This document shows, one piece after another, positions 25,108-32,680 of a stretch of DNA of 56,111 nucleotides. Location: assembly GCA_902800305.1 (NCBI GenBank), contig CADCDP010000026.1:1-56111 (forward strand). Reading direction: 5' to 3'. Positions within the stretch are counted from its first letter, which is position 1. The number at the start of each line of letters is the position of its first letter. The position numbers were made by a program, and so were the translations under genes. The notes beneath the pieces were generated by a model. It made no database searches. It was not told the origin of the DNA and worked only from the letters and a program-made list of their open reading frames with translations. This DNA is from an uncultured Bacteroidales bacterium (lineage in GTDB: Bacteria; Bacteroidota; Bacteroidia; Bacteroidales; Bacteroidaceae).

Positions 25108-25932
25108 TTATTGTATTTTAACGACTTCGTGAATGGTCAAATTGCGTGAATCGATACTGGCCATGCCGCTGGAGTGCTTGGTGAGGCTCTCACATTCTCC
25201 CTCCAGTTCCACATCGCCTGCTCCACTGGTGGTGACGTTGATGTTCTTGCACTTCACGTCGAGGTCGGCATCGCCTGCGCCGTTGATGGCTACGTTGATG
25301 TCGTTCGCCCTGATGTCGGCTTTCAGGTCACCAGCACCGCTGATTTGGATGTCAGCCTTCCCCTTGCACTTGATTTTCTGTGCCTTGATGTCGCCCGCAC
25401 CTGAGATGTGTAGGCTAAAGTTCTTGCACTTCAGACGGTTGATTTCCACGTCGCCCGCACCGGCGATGTTGATGGTGAGGTCGTTGGCAAACTCGATGGT
25501 GTCTTTCAGTTCGATGTCGCCCGCTCCAGACACGTTGATGCTTTCCAGTGTAGGGGCGGTAATGACGAGTCTGATGCTGGGCACGTTCAGGGGGTGGTCC
25601 TTCTTGTGATTAACCAAAAGGATGCCATCAGCCACATTGATGTCGTAGAAGGCAATGGCTTTCTCGTTGCCGTATGCTTCTGCCGTGAATTCCTCGCCTT
25701 GTCTGAACTTGATGTCGGCATTGCTCGACAGGTTGATGTGGGTGAAATCGTTGAGTGAGAGGGTTTTGGTCACGACTTTTCCCCACTTCTCGCTGTCGCG
25801 GTAATCATCCTTTCCCGCTTCTTTGCGGACGATGCGTTTCAGGTCTTCCGACGACATGTTGCATGAAGTCGTGCTGAGCAATGCCAGCCAGAGACTGATG
25901 GCAAAAATGATGTGATAGATATAGACTTTCAT
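25108..25932 (-). CDS. GIN-domain (DUF2807) lipoprotein
   Basis: A 274-residue protein with a lipobox-like STTSC (cysteine about residue 24). A beta-helix of DUF2807 follows, marked by a recurring GAGD turn roughly every 20 residues: VSGAGDIEL, IAGAGDVEI, ISGAGDIKA, ISGAGDLKA, INGAGDADL, TSGAGDVEL. Such head-GIN domain proteins are common in Bacteroidetes and often sit beside GntR and ABC genes, as here. They are thought to be envelope or surface proteins of unknown function. It lies between the regulator gene (5-bp gap) and the exporter genes (3-bp gap) in one transcript. Confidence 0.87.
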   Translation of the reverse strand: MKVYIYHIIFAISLWLALLSTTSCNMSSEDLKRIVRKEAGKDDYRDSEKWGKVVTKTLSLNDFTHINLSSNADIKFRQGEEFTAEAYGNEKAIAFYDINVADGILLVNHKKDHPLNVPSIRLVITAPTLESINVSGAGDIELKDTIEFANDLTINIAGAGDVEINRLKCKNFSLHISGAGDIKAQKIKCKGKADIQISGAGDLKADIRANDINVAINGAGDADLDVKCKNINVTTSGAGDVELEGECESLTKHSSGMASIDSRNLTIHEVVKIQ

Positions 25933-25937
25933 CGTGT

Positions 25938-26315
25938 TTAGAATGCTTTTTGGTAGTTGATGATTCCGTTGGTTAATTCACTCATGGTGATGTCGAGGTT
26001 CACCATCTGGCGTGCCACGTCGGGCAAAGTCTCGTTCATGAATTCCTGTCGCTTCATCTGGCGGATGGAGGTTTTCGCTCCGGGCGAGACGAAGTAGCCG
26101 AGGCCACGCTTCGTGTAGATGATGTCCTGACCCTGCAACCAGTCGTAGGCACGGGCACACGTGTTGGCATTCACCTCTACGTTGGCGGCATACTCCCTCA
26201 CGCTCGGAATACGTTCGTCCTCCAAGAACCGGTCTTGCAGAATGTCCTCGCAGATGAGGTCGGCGATTTGCAGGTAGATGGCTTTGTTGTCTTTGAACTG
26301 CATAGTTGTACACAT
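25938..26315 (-). CDS. GntR-family (YtrA subfamily) transcriptional regulator
   Basis: A 125-residue DNA-binding regulator. The winged helix covers about residues 5-75: FKDNKAIYLQIADLICEDIL, then IPSVREYAANVEVNANTCAR as recognition helix and IIYTKRGLGYFVS as wing. Only a short C-terminal helical tail follows, which defines the YtrA subfamily, whose members repress ABC transporter operons and respond to envelope stress or antibiotics. The start is ATG 26315 or ATG 26303 (MQFKDNKA, closer to family N-termini). An AGTGTA-N12-TACACT inverted repeat on the operon promoter at 28298-28321 is the likely binding site, so this gene is probably autoregulated. Confidence 0.9.
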   Translation of the reverse strand: MCTTMQFKDNKAIYLQIADLICEDILQDRFLEDERIPSVREYAANVEVNANTCARAYDWLQGQDIIYTKRGLGYFVSPGAKTSIRQMKRQEFMNETLPDVARQMVNLDITMSELTNGIINYQKAF

Positions 26316-26318
26316 TAT

Positions 26319-27278
26319 TTATTTATTAAGGGAAGAAGTGATTTGAGCCTTGGTGTAGAGATGGTAGCTCTTCCAACCACAGACAGCCGTGAGGATGAGT
26401 GCCAATGAGCCTAAGATGTAGAAGCCTACAGTCATGTCGCGGATGAGGGTTTCGCCAGCATTTGGATCCATGCTGATGTGATCTACGTTGTCGGCAAACA
26501 CGGCTAAAGCCACGAAGAACAGGATGACACACACGGCTCCGAGGATTTGGAGGGCGATGTAGGTGAAGATGATGTTGTATTTATATTTTACCGCATTGCC
26601 AAACAGGTAGATGAACACTTCGGCGATGCAACCCGACACTATGAGGAATCTGATGGCATTGAGCAGAGCCAACGCTGTTTCATTTGGACCATCCATGATT
26701 CCCACTTCGCCATTGATGGTTACTTGGGGGAACATGGCGTTTTTGACGAATGTTAAATTGAAGATGTCACCTATCGCACCAGTTAGCGATGCCACACCCC
26801 CTTCGCTGCCATAGACAATCAGGGTGAGCAGGGCGTTCAATCCGTCGGCCACCAGGAGTGAGAGCAGACATACAGCGAATCCGCCTACAAGCATCAGCCC
26901 TGTGTGCCAAAGGTACTTCTCCCAGTTGGTGGCGGGCAAGGTAAGTTCGGTGATGCGCCCCTGCTTGTTGCGCAGGTTGTGTGCCCAGCAGCCAGCAAAA
27001 ATCATCATCATAATGATGAGAAACGACAGTATGTAGCTGGCTGTCATCGTCATGGAGTTGTAGTCGGGGGAGAAGGGGTTTCCTTGCATGGAAGGGTCGT
27101 TAGTCATGACGCCGTCTATCTGTAAGTTGTTCCATAAAGTGTAGCGAGCCGAAAAACCCACCATAGCGATGCCGATGGTGCCCACCAGTGTGACAAGTGC
27201 CAAGTTGCGGTAGAAAACTCGATTGATGGCGAGGTCGTACTTCGCGAAGTTTGCGAATCTTTCTTTGTTGAATTTCAT
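26319..27278 (-). CDS. Membrane protein of a GntR-linked ABC transporter
   Basis: A 319-residue protein with about six hydrophobic helices (around 28-48, 88-115, 134-160, 204-230, 236-262, 282-303). No ATPase motif. It sits between an ABC ATPase gene (4-bp gap) and the GntR gene (3-bp gap), the layout of the Ytr-type transporters, so it is most likely the permease partner of that ATPase. Residues 165-200 form a loop without helices. The loop contains MFPQVTINGEVGIMDG. I do not recognise a more specific family. Confidence 0.75.
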   Translation of the reverse strand: MKFNKERFANFAKYDLAINRVFYRNLALVTLVGTIGIAMVGFSARYTLWNNLQIDGVMTNDPSMQGNPFSPDYNSMTMTASYILSFLIIMMMIFAGCWAHNLRNKQGRITELTLPATNWEKYLWHTGLMLVGGFAVCLLSLLVADGLNALLTLIVYGSEGGVASLTGAIGDIFNLTFVKNAMFPQVTINGEVGIMDGPNETALALLNAIRFLIVSGCIAEVFIYLFGNAVKYKYNIIFTYIALQILGAVCVILFFVALAVFADNVDHISMDPNAGETLIRDMTVGFYILGSLALILTAVCGWKSYHLYTKAQITSSLNK

Positions 27279-27282
27279 ACGT

Positions 27283-28023
27283 TTATCCTCCTATTTCTGC
27301 TTTGGTTAATGCTTTGATGAAGAGCTCTTCAAGGTTGACGGGTTCCTCCATGTTCATTCTCTGGTTGAGCAAGACTGCGTTTTGCTCGATGATGGTCACG
27401 TGGTCGAGTAGGGTCTCCACGTCGCGCACCTGATGGGTGGAGATGATGATGGTTTGGTCATCTCTCATGCCTTGTGCCACCACCTTTCGGAACTGGCTCT
27501 TGCTGGGGATGTCGAGACCATTGGTTGGCTCATCCATGAGAAGGAGCTTGGTGCGTGTGGCCAGCGCGATGCACATATAGATTTTCTTTTTCTGACCCAT
27601 CGACAAAGAACCCAAGTTAATCTTTGGGATTCCATTCTCGTCGAGGGTGGCACCATTGACGTTGGTCATTTCGAACACTTCCAGCAGCCGCACCATCAGT
27701 TGTTCGTCGAAATTGGGGTAGAAGGGACGGAGCACCTTCACGTAGTCGGGCAGCAGGATGGAGGGCAGGTTGTACTCTTCGGGCACGATGAACATTTCCT
27801 GAAGTGCTTCAGGCTGACGCTCATTGGTGTTGATGCCATCGAAAGTGATTTGACCCTGACGGGGACGGAGCAGACCCATGATGAGGTAGAGTAGGGTGCT
27901 CTTGCCCGTACCGTTCTTGCCCAGCAAACCGTAGATGCCAGGTTCGTCGTAGGAAAGCGAGAAGTTTTCCAACACGTTGTGGATGTTGTTGTAACTGAAC
28001 GTTACGTTTTCAATTTTTAGCAT
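27283..28023 (-). CDS. ABC transporter ATP-binding protein (Ytr-type)
   Basis: A 246-residue ATPase, first gene of the nine-gene operon. Walker A is GLLGKNGTGKST (about residues 33-44), the signature is the variant LSMGQKKKIYM, Walker B is LLLMDEPTNGLD and the switch is IISTHQVRD. LSMGQ in place of LSGGQ is common in this subgroup of ABC-2 type exporters. It probably pairs with the membrane protein encoded 4 bp downstream. Its start at 28023 is about 300 bp from the promoter, leaving an unusually long leader that carries the 23-bp palindrome array. Confidence 0.92.
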   Translation of the reverse strand: MLKIENVTFSYNNIHNVLENFSLSYDEPGIYGLLGKNGTGKSTLLYLIMGLLRPRQGQITFDGINTNERQPEALQEMFIVPEEYNLPSILLPDYVKVLRPFYPNFDEQLMVRLLEVFEMTNVNGATLDENGIPKINLGSLSMGQKKKIYMCIALATRTKLLLMDEPTNGLDIPSKSQFRKVVAQGMRDDQTIIISTHQVRDVETLLDHVTIIEQNAVLLNQRMNMEEPVNLEELFIKALTKAEIGG

Positions 28024-28127
28024 AGTGTTTGTTTTTATGGATATAGTATAAATTATTAGATGTATGCTGCGTAAATCTTTTTATCGATACAGCTTGAATG
28101 ATTTTCTCTTGCCTCGTCACCCCTTAA

Positions 28128-28215
28128 CCGTACCCGTCGGGTCCGATGAGGCGCACCCGTCGGGTACGACGTGCCGCACCCGACGGGTGCGATTTGGAGG
28201 TGACGGGCGCACCTC
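28128..28215. repeat. Four-unit, 23-bp-period palindrome array in the operon leader
   Basis: Units at 28128-28146, 28151-28169 and 28174-28192 follow CCGTACCCGTCGGGTCCGA to CCGCACCCGACGGGTGCGA, as in the glycerate kinase gene. A fourth palindrome, GAGGTG...CACCTC (28197-28215), has a different sequence. Centres are 28137, 28160, 28183 and 28206, exactly 23 bp apart. A further small hairpin (CCCC-TAC-GGGG, 28227-28237) follows out of phase. On the minus strand the array lies in the long untranslated leader of the efflux operon. Confidence 0.95.
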
Positions 28216-28297
28216 TTGTGGGGATACCCCTACGGGGCTAACTGCGTAAGCCGTATGTATTTTTTGTTGTGCGAGGTGCATATTGTTTTGTTTTATT

Positions 28298-28321
28298 AGT
28301 GTACTACTTTAATAATACACT
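28298..28321. promoter_or_regulatory. YtrA-type operator, AGTGTA-N12-TACACT
   Basis: AGTGTA (28298-28303) and TACACT (28316-28321) form an inverted repeat at the expected transcription start of the efflux operon. From memory, the Bacillus subtilis YtrA operator is AGTGTA-13 bp-TACACT, nearly identical. The operon itself encodes a YtrA-subfamily regulator, so this is the probable site of autorepression. Confidence 0.82.
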
Positions 28322-28322
28322 G

Positions 28323-28355
28323 CAAAGGTAGTGCATTTCTGATGAAACTTCCAAA
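28323..28355 (-). promoter_or_regulatory. -33/-7 promoter of the nine-gene efflux operon
   Basis: Minus-strand TTTG (28355-28352), a 21-bp spacer and TACCTTTG (28330-28323). The operator begins two bases downstream, so bound repressor would cover the transcription start. Confidence 0.85.
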
Positions 28356-28418
28356 AGAATCAGAAAGAATTTGCAGAAATTTAACATTCTTTTAACAATC
28401 ATTCTCGAAAAAAAGCCG

Positions 28419-28426
28419 TAACTTTG
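28419..28426 (+). promoter_or_regulatory. -7 box (TAACTTTG) of the Nif3-like operon
   Basis: A perfect TAnnTTTG match. Transcription would start near 28433, which leaves no leader for the GTG at 28437 and supports ATG 28464 as the start codon. Confidence 0.7.
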
Positions 28427-28463
28427 CATCCGAAACGTGAAACACACATGTTTCGACATCAGA

Positions 28464-29267
28464 ATGAAAGTAAAGGATATCTTAGGTGCCCTTGAAGAGT
28501 TTGCTCCTTTGGCCCTGCAAGACGGCTACGATAATGCGGGATTGCAGATTGGATTAGCAGAGGATGCAGAAGCTACAGGGGCTTTGTTGTGTTTAGACGT
28601 CACCGAAGACGTTGTGGATGAGGCTGTCCTTCGTGGCTGTAACCTCATCATTAGTCATCATCCGTTGCTGTTCCATCCGTTGAAGAACATTACAGGGAAG
28701 GACTATGTGGGACGCACCATTATGAAGGCCATCAAGAATGGGGTTGCCATTTATGCCTCCCACACCAATCTTGATTCGGTATATGGTGGTGTGAACTTCA
28801 AAATGGCAGAGAAGATGGGGTTGGTGAACCCGGAATTTCTCTCGATCAAGAAGGACTGCACTTGTAGTGGTGCCGCTACCAACGCAGGCGAAGGTCTTAT
28901 TGCCGATCTTCCCAATCCTCTTCCCCAAAGGGACTTCATGGAGAATGTGAAGGAAATCTTCCGCTTGAAGTCGCTCCGAGTGAATGAATCTGAAAAGAAA
29001 ACCATCAAAAAGGTGGCACTGTGTGGAGGTGCAGGTGCGTTCCTCATCCCCAAGGCCATCGAGAAGGGTGCCGATGCCTTTATCACTGGTGAAATCGGTT
29101 ACCACCACTTCTTTGGTCATGAGAATGACCTGCTCTTGTTGGAGATTGGACATTATGAGAGCGAGCAATTTACGATGGAACTCCTCTACGACATCATTCG
29201 TAAGGTGAATGCTACACTGCCCGTTTGCGAGGTGAAAAAGAAAACAAATCCAATAAATTATTTATAA
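28464..29267 (+). CDS. Nif3-like dinuclear metal centre protein
   Basis: A 267-residue protein of the Nif3/YbgI/YqfO family, which forms a toroidal hexamer with two metal ions per subunit. Metal ligand motifs are visible: LIISHHPLLFHP (about residues 66-77), YASHTNLDS (about 98-106) and, near the C-terminus, ITGEIGYHHF and LEIGHYESEQF. The family is nearly universal; roles in nickel insertion or as a GTP cyclohydrolase-like hydrolase have been proposed, but the true substrate is unclear. I chose ATG 28464 (MKVKDILGALEEF) over the upstream GTG. The zinc-ribbon gene follows after 6 bp, a pairing seen in many bacteria. Confidence 0.9.
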   Translation: MKVKDILGALEEFAPLALQDGYDNAGLQIGLAEDAEATGALLCLDVTEDVVDEAVLRGCNLIISHHPLLFHPLKNITGKDYVGRTIMKAIKNGVAIYASHTNLDSVYGGVNFKMAEKMGLVNPEFLSIKKDCTCSGAATNAGEGLIADLPNPLPQRDFMENVKEIFRLKSLRVNESEKKTIKKVALCGGAGAFLIPKAIEKGADAFITGEIGYHHFFGHENDLLLLEIGHYESEQFTMELLYDIIRKVNATLPVCEVKKKTNPINYL

Positions 29268-29273
29268 AGGAAA

Positions 29274-30095
29274 ATGGCAAAGAAGAAAGAGAATCCATCG
29301 GAGATGCCGGTGGAAGAGCGTTTGAAAAACCTTTATCAGTTACAAACCATCTTGACGGAGATAGACCGCATCCGTACCCTCCGTGGTGAGTTGCCGCTTG
29401 AAGTAGAAGACCTCGAAGATACGATTGAAGGTCTGAAGACTCGCATCAACAATACACAATTGGAGATTGTGGATCTTCGTCAGAAGATTGCGGAATATCG
29501 TGGTAAGATAGAGTTGGCTAACTCGCAGTTGGCTACTTATAAGGAACAAATCAACAATGTGCGCAACAACCGTGAGTATGACCTGTTGAACAAGGAAATT
29601 GAGTTCCAGACCTTGGAAATCGAGCTTTGCAACAAGCGTATTCGCGAGGCACAGACATTGGAGCATCAGAAGGTGGAGTATCAGGACAAGAGCAAGGACG
29701 ACCTTGATGACCGGATGCAAGACCTTGACGTTAAGAAGAATGAGTTGGATGAAATCGTGGCTGAAACGAAAGCCGACGAGGAGAAGTTGCGTGAGAAGGC
29801 TAAGGCACTCGAAACGCTGATTGAGCCTCGTCTGTTACAGAGCTTTAAGCGCATCCGCAAGAATTGCCGCAACGGACTTGGTATCGTGTATGTGCAGCGT
29901 GATGCCTGTGGTGGTTGCTTTGCCAAGATTCCACCCCAGCGCCAGCTTGATGTGCGTATGCGCAAGAAAGTGATTGTGTGCGAATATTGCGGTCGTATCC
30001 TCATCGACCCAGAACTGGCAGGTGTGAAACTGGATGTGCCTGTTGTGGAGGAGAAGCCCAAGCGCCGCACTCGTCGTAAGAAGGATGAGGAATAA
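29274..30095 (+). CDS. Coiled-coil C4-type zinc-ribbon protein
   Basis: A 273-residue protein of the CT398/DUF164 type. Residues 15-195 form a long antiparallel coiled coil (LQTILTEIDRIRTLRGELP, later KRIREAQTLEHQK). The C-terminal zinc ribbon has two CxxC pairs: DACGGCFAKIPPQ and VCEYCGRIL (about 207-245). A basic tail (KPKRRTRRKK) suggests contact with nucleic acid. Relatives occur next to nif3-like genes and have been linked to flagellar or sigma-54 binding in other phyla, which does not apply directly here. Function in Bacteroidetes is not established. Confidence 0.86.
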   Translation: MAKKKENPSEMPVEERLKNLYQLQTILTEIDRIRTLRGELPLEVEDLEDTIEGLKTRINNTQLEIVDLRQKIAEYRGKIELANSQLATYKEQINNVRNNREYDLLNKEIEFQTLEIELCNKRIREAQTLEHQKVEYQDKSKDDLDDRMQDLDVKKNELDEIVAETKADEEKLREKAKALETLIEPRLLQSFKRIRKNCRNGLGIVYVQRDACGGCFAKIPPQRQLDVRMRKKVIVCEYCGRILIDPELAGVKLDVPVVEEKPKRRTRRKKDEE

Positions 30096-30098
30096 TCC

Positions 30099-30557
30099 TC
30101 ACTTTTTTAGCTCTTCATACGTGGGTATGTCTTCTACAAAGGCATACCCACCTTTTTTAATATCTACTTTGCAGCAATAGTGCTTCAATCCATTGCTGAC
30201 CACCAGCCACTCCACTTCCAGCACCATGTTGTACCTGCAAATCTGTTCGAACACCCGTTGTGTAATCTCCACATCGGGTCGTTTATACTCCACAATCATC
30301 AGTGGCTTGAGTCCTTCTTGCTGGTACACCACCGTGTCGCATCGCCGGCTCATTCCGTTCAGCGTCACCGCCACTTCGTTGGCCATAAGGGTGGAGGGGT
30401 AGCCTTTGTAGGTAATAAGAAAATGCACAAAATGTTGCCGCACCCACTCTTCTGGCGTGAGTGCCACGAATTTCTGGCGAAGTACATCCATCATCTTCAC
30501 CATCCCGTCCATTTTCTTGATATTTGCCTCGAAAGGCGGTAGGTTAAGTGCTGTCAT
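30099..30557 (-). CDS. Orphan HsdR N-terminal domain nuclease-like protein
   Basis: A 152-residue protein equal to the isolated N-terminal domain of type I restriction HsdR subunits (HSDR_N_2). The PD-(D/E)xK core is visible: RRCDTVVYQQ with the catalytic aspartate and LMIVEYKRP with E-x-K (about residues 87-107). There is no helicase part and no hsdM or hsdS nearby, so it is not a restriction enzyme as such. Stand-alone copies are common in Bacteroidetes; their role is unknown. I took ATG 30557 (MTALNLPPFE) as start; the frame is open upstream through a hairpin. Its 3' coding region contains the terminator of the convergent zinc-ribbon operon. Confidence 0.82.
   Translation of the reverse strand: MTALNLPPFEANIKKMDGMVKMMDVLRQKFVALTPEEWVRQHFVHFLITYKGYPSTLMANEVAVTLNGMSRRCDTVVYQQEGLKPLMIVEYKRPDVEITQRVFEQICRYNMVLEVEWLVVSNGLKHYCCKVDIKKGGYAFVEDIPTYEELKK
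30121..30158 (+). terminator. Intrinsic terminator of the Nif3/zinc-ribbon operon, inside a gene
   Basis: GTGGGTATG (30121-30129) pairs with CATACCCAC (30143-30151), followed by C and six T. It ends the plus-strand operon but lies within the last codons of the convergent HsdR-like gene, which encode the C-terminal KKGGYAFVEDIPTY segment. Confidence 0.85.
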
Positions 30558-30580
30558 TTTTTGTCGTAAACGGTATAAAT

Positions 30581-30605
30581 AAAAAATGGGTTGCCGCTGC
30601 AACCC
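30581..30605 (-). terminator. Terminator-like hairpin in the leader of the HsdR-like gene
   Basis: On the minus strand GGGTTGC-AGCG-GCAACCC (30605-30588) is followed by A and six T. It lies between the -7 box (30657-30650) and the start codon (30557), so it could act as an attenuator or end a leader RNA of about 60 nt. I found no convincing leader peptide. Confidence 0.65.
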
Positions 30606-30649
30606 GAACCTTTGTTAACCTTAAATCTAATACTATGAAAAACACGTTG

Positions 30650-30657
30650 CAAAGGTA
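30650..30657 (-). promoter_or_regulatory. -7 box (TACCTTTG) upstream of the HsdR-like gene
   Basis: Minus-strand TACCTTTG in the common context GCGTACCTTTGCAAC, about 95 bases before the start codon. From 30658 to 30943 the sequence is AT-rich, with no gene and no clear promoter for recJ. Confidence 0.65.
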
Positions 30658-30943
30658 CGCACTTTTTTGAATAGTATCAAGAAAGTTTTGAAAAATCTTT
30701 CAAGAAAATGACATTTTAATGATTTATATCAAGAGAAGGAGCCTAAAATATGAAAAAAATATAAATCTTTAGGCGAAAATGAGGCGTATGTCATTTTTTT
30801 TTACTAATTTTACATCGTATATTAGATAAGTGTAGATAGATGTGGGCTGATGTGGGGCGAAAGAGAGGGGAGTGAGGAGAGGATGAAGTGATGAAAGGAC
30901 GGGGTGCGGAGACTTAAATTGGATATAATAATGACAACATATA

Positions 30944-32680
30944 ATGAATTACAAATGGAATTACCAACCACCAACAATCGAGGACCAGGCATGTGCCACA
31001 GAGCTGGCTGAAGAGGCAAGAATTACCTTGCCGACAGCGCAGATGCTTGTGGCACGTGGCATTCGCACGCCGGAGAAGGTGCGGACGTTTTTCCGTCCGC
31101 AGTTGCAGGAACTGCACGACCCTTTCCTGATGAGGGACATGGACAAGGCAGTGAACCGGCTGAACGAGGCCATGGGGCAGCGTGAGCGTATCATGGTGTA
31201 CGGCGACTACGACGTGGACGGATGTACGGCGGTCGCGCTGGTTTACCGGTTTCTGACGCAGTTCTACTCGAACGTGGAGTGCTATATCCCAGACCGTAGC
31301 GAAGAAGGTTATGGGGTTTCGATGAAGGGGGTGGATTATGCGGCGAGCCAAGGTGTGAGGCTCGTCATTGTACTCGATTGTGGCATCAAGGCCACCGAGG
31401 AAATTCAGTATGCCAAAGAGAAAGGCATCGACTTTATTATTTGTGACCATCACGTGCCCGACGAGGTGTTGCCACCGGCTGTGGCTATCCTGAATGCCAA
31501 GCGTCGGGACAACACTTATCCGTATCTCGACTTGTCGGGCTGTGGGGTTGGCTTCAAATTGATGCAGGCTTTCGCCATCAGCAATGGCATCCCGTTCAGT
31601 ACGCTCATTCCGCTGCTCGACCTCTGTGCCGTGAGCATCGCCAGCGATATTGTGCCCATCATGGGCGAGAACCGCATTTTGGCGTATCATGGTTTGAGGC
31701 AAATGAACACGAATCCGAGTGTGGGACTGAAAGCGGTGATTGACGTGTGTGGACTGACGGGGAAGGACTTGACGATGAGCGACATCATCTTCAAAATCGG
31801 GCCACGCATCAATGCCAGTGGACGCATCCAGAATGGAAAGGAGTCGGTGGACTTGCTGGTGGAGCATGATGCCAAGAAGGCGTTGGAAATGGCTGAGACC
31901 ATCAACCGTTACAATGAGGAACGCAAGGAACTGGACAAGCGCATGACGGAAGAGGCAAGTCAGGTAGTGGGAGGTCTTCCGAAAATGGAGGACAAGAGTG
32001 CCATTGTCATCTATAACGCTGATTGGCATAAAGGTGTGATTGGCATTGTGGCATCGCGTCTGACGGAGGAGTTCTTCCGACCAGCAGTGGTGCTCACGCT
32101 CGATGGTGACATCGTGACGGGCAGCGCAAGAAGTGTGAGTGGCTTTGATGTCTATAAGGCCATCCAGAGTTGTGAGGATTTGCTTGATAACTTTGGCGGT
32201 CATACGTATGCTGCAGGCCTGTCGATGAAGCTGGAGAATGTGGCAGAGTTTACCCGTCGCTTTGAAGTGTATGTGCATGAACATATTGATCATGAAAAGA
32301 CACGTCCTAATCTTGACATTCATGCGGTGATTAGTTTTAAGGACATCACGCCTAAGTTCTACTCGGAATTGAAGCGGATGCGCCCATACGGTCCCGACAA
32401 TCCCAAGCCGCTGTTCTGTACCCAGCATGTTTACGACTTTGGAACGAGCAAGGTGGTCGGACGGAATCAGGAGCACATCAAGCTGGAGCTGGTGGACAAC
32501 AAGTCAAACCGTGTGATGAACGGCATCGCTTTCGGACAGAGTTCGGAGGCACGCTACATCAAGACGAAGAACGCTTTCGACATCGTGTATAGTATCGAGG
32601 AAAATTCGCGCAAGCACGGAGAGGTGCAGTTGATTATCGAGGATATTCGGGTGAGTGAACAAGAGATTGTGGCGATGTGA
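30944..32680 (+). CDS. recJ: Single-stranded-DNA-specific exonuclease RecJ
   Basis: A 578-residue 5'-3' exonuclease acting in recombination and mismatch repair. DHH-superfamily motifs: VYGDYDVDGCTAVAL (about residues 85-99), VLDCGIKA, then CDHHVPDEVLP (about 166-176) and SIASDIVPI. The DHHA1 domain shows KGVIGIVASRL and GSARSVSGFDVYKAI (about 391-405). A C-terminal OB-like domain completes it (RPYGPDNPKPLFCTQHVYDF). Length is normal for RecJ (about 570). The stop codon TGA at 32678-32680 shares its A with the recQ start, so the two repair genes are co-translated. Confidence 0.95.
   Translation: MNYKWNYQPPTIEDQACATELAEEARITLPTAQMLVARGIRTPEKVRTFFRPQLQELHDPFLMRDMDKAVNRLNEAMGQRERIMVYGDYDVDGCTAVALVYRFLTQFYSNVECYIPDRSEEGYGVSMKGVDYAASQGVRLVIVLDCGIKATEEIQYAKEKGIDFIICDHHVPDEVLPPAVAILNAKRRDNTYPYLDLSGCGVGFKLMQAFAISNGIPFSTLIPLLDLCAVSIASDIVPIMGENRILAYHGLRQMNTNPSVGLKAVIDVCGLTGKDLTMSDIIFKIGPRINASGRIQNGKESVDLLVEHDAKKALEMAETINRYNEERKELDKRMTEEASQVVGGLPKMEDKSAIVIYNADWHKGVIGIVASRLTEEFFRPAVVLTLDGDIVTGSARSVSGFDVYKAIQSCEDLLDNFGGHTYAAGLSMKLENVAEFTRRFEVYVHEHIDHEKTRPNLDIHAVISFKDITPKFYSELKRMRPYGPDNPKPLFCTQHVYDFGTSKVVGRNQEHIKLELVDNKSNRVMNGIAFGQSSEARYIKTKNAFDIVYSIEENSRKHGEVQLIIEDIRVSEQEIVAM

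Noticed and set aside
28064..28249. 61-codon frame across the palindrome array at 28128
   Set aside because: It is created by the GC-rich repeat, has no promoter on this strand and no conserved residues.
30099..30557. Type I restriction-modification locus
   Set aside because: Only the HsdR N-terminal domain is present; no helicase part, no hsdM, no hsdS.
30914..32476. 520-codon frame antisense to recJ
   Set aside because: The other strand encodes an unmistakable RecJ; the antisense frame is a by-product of codon composition.
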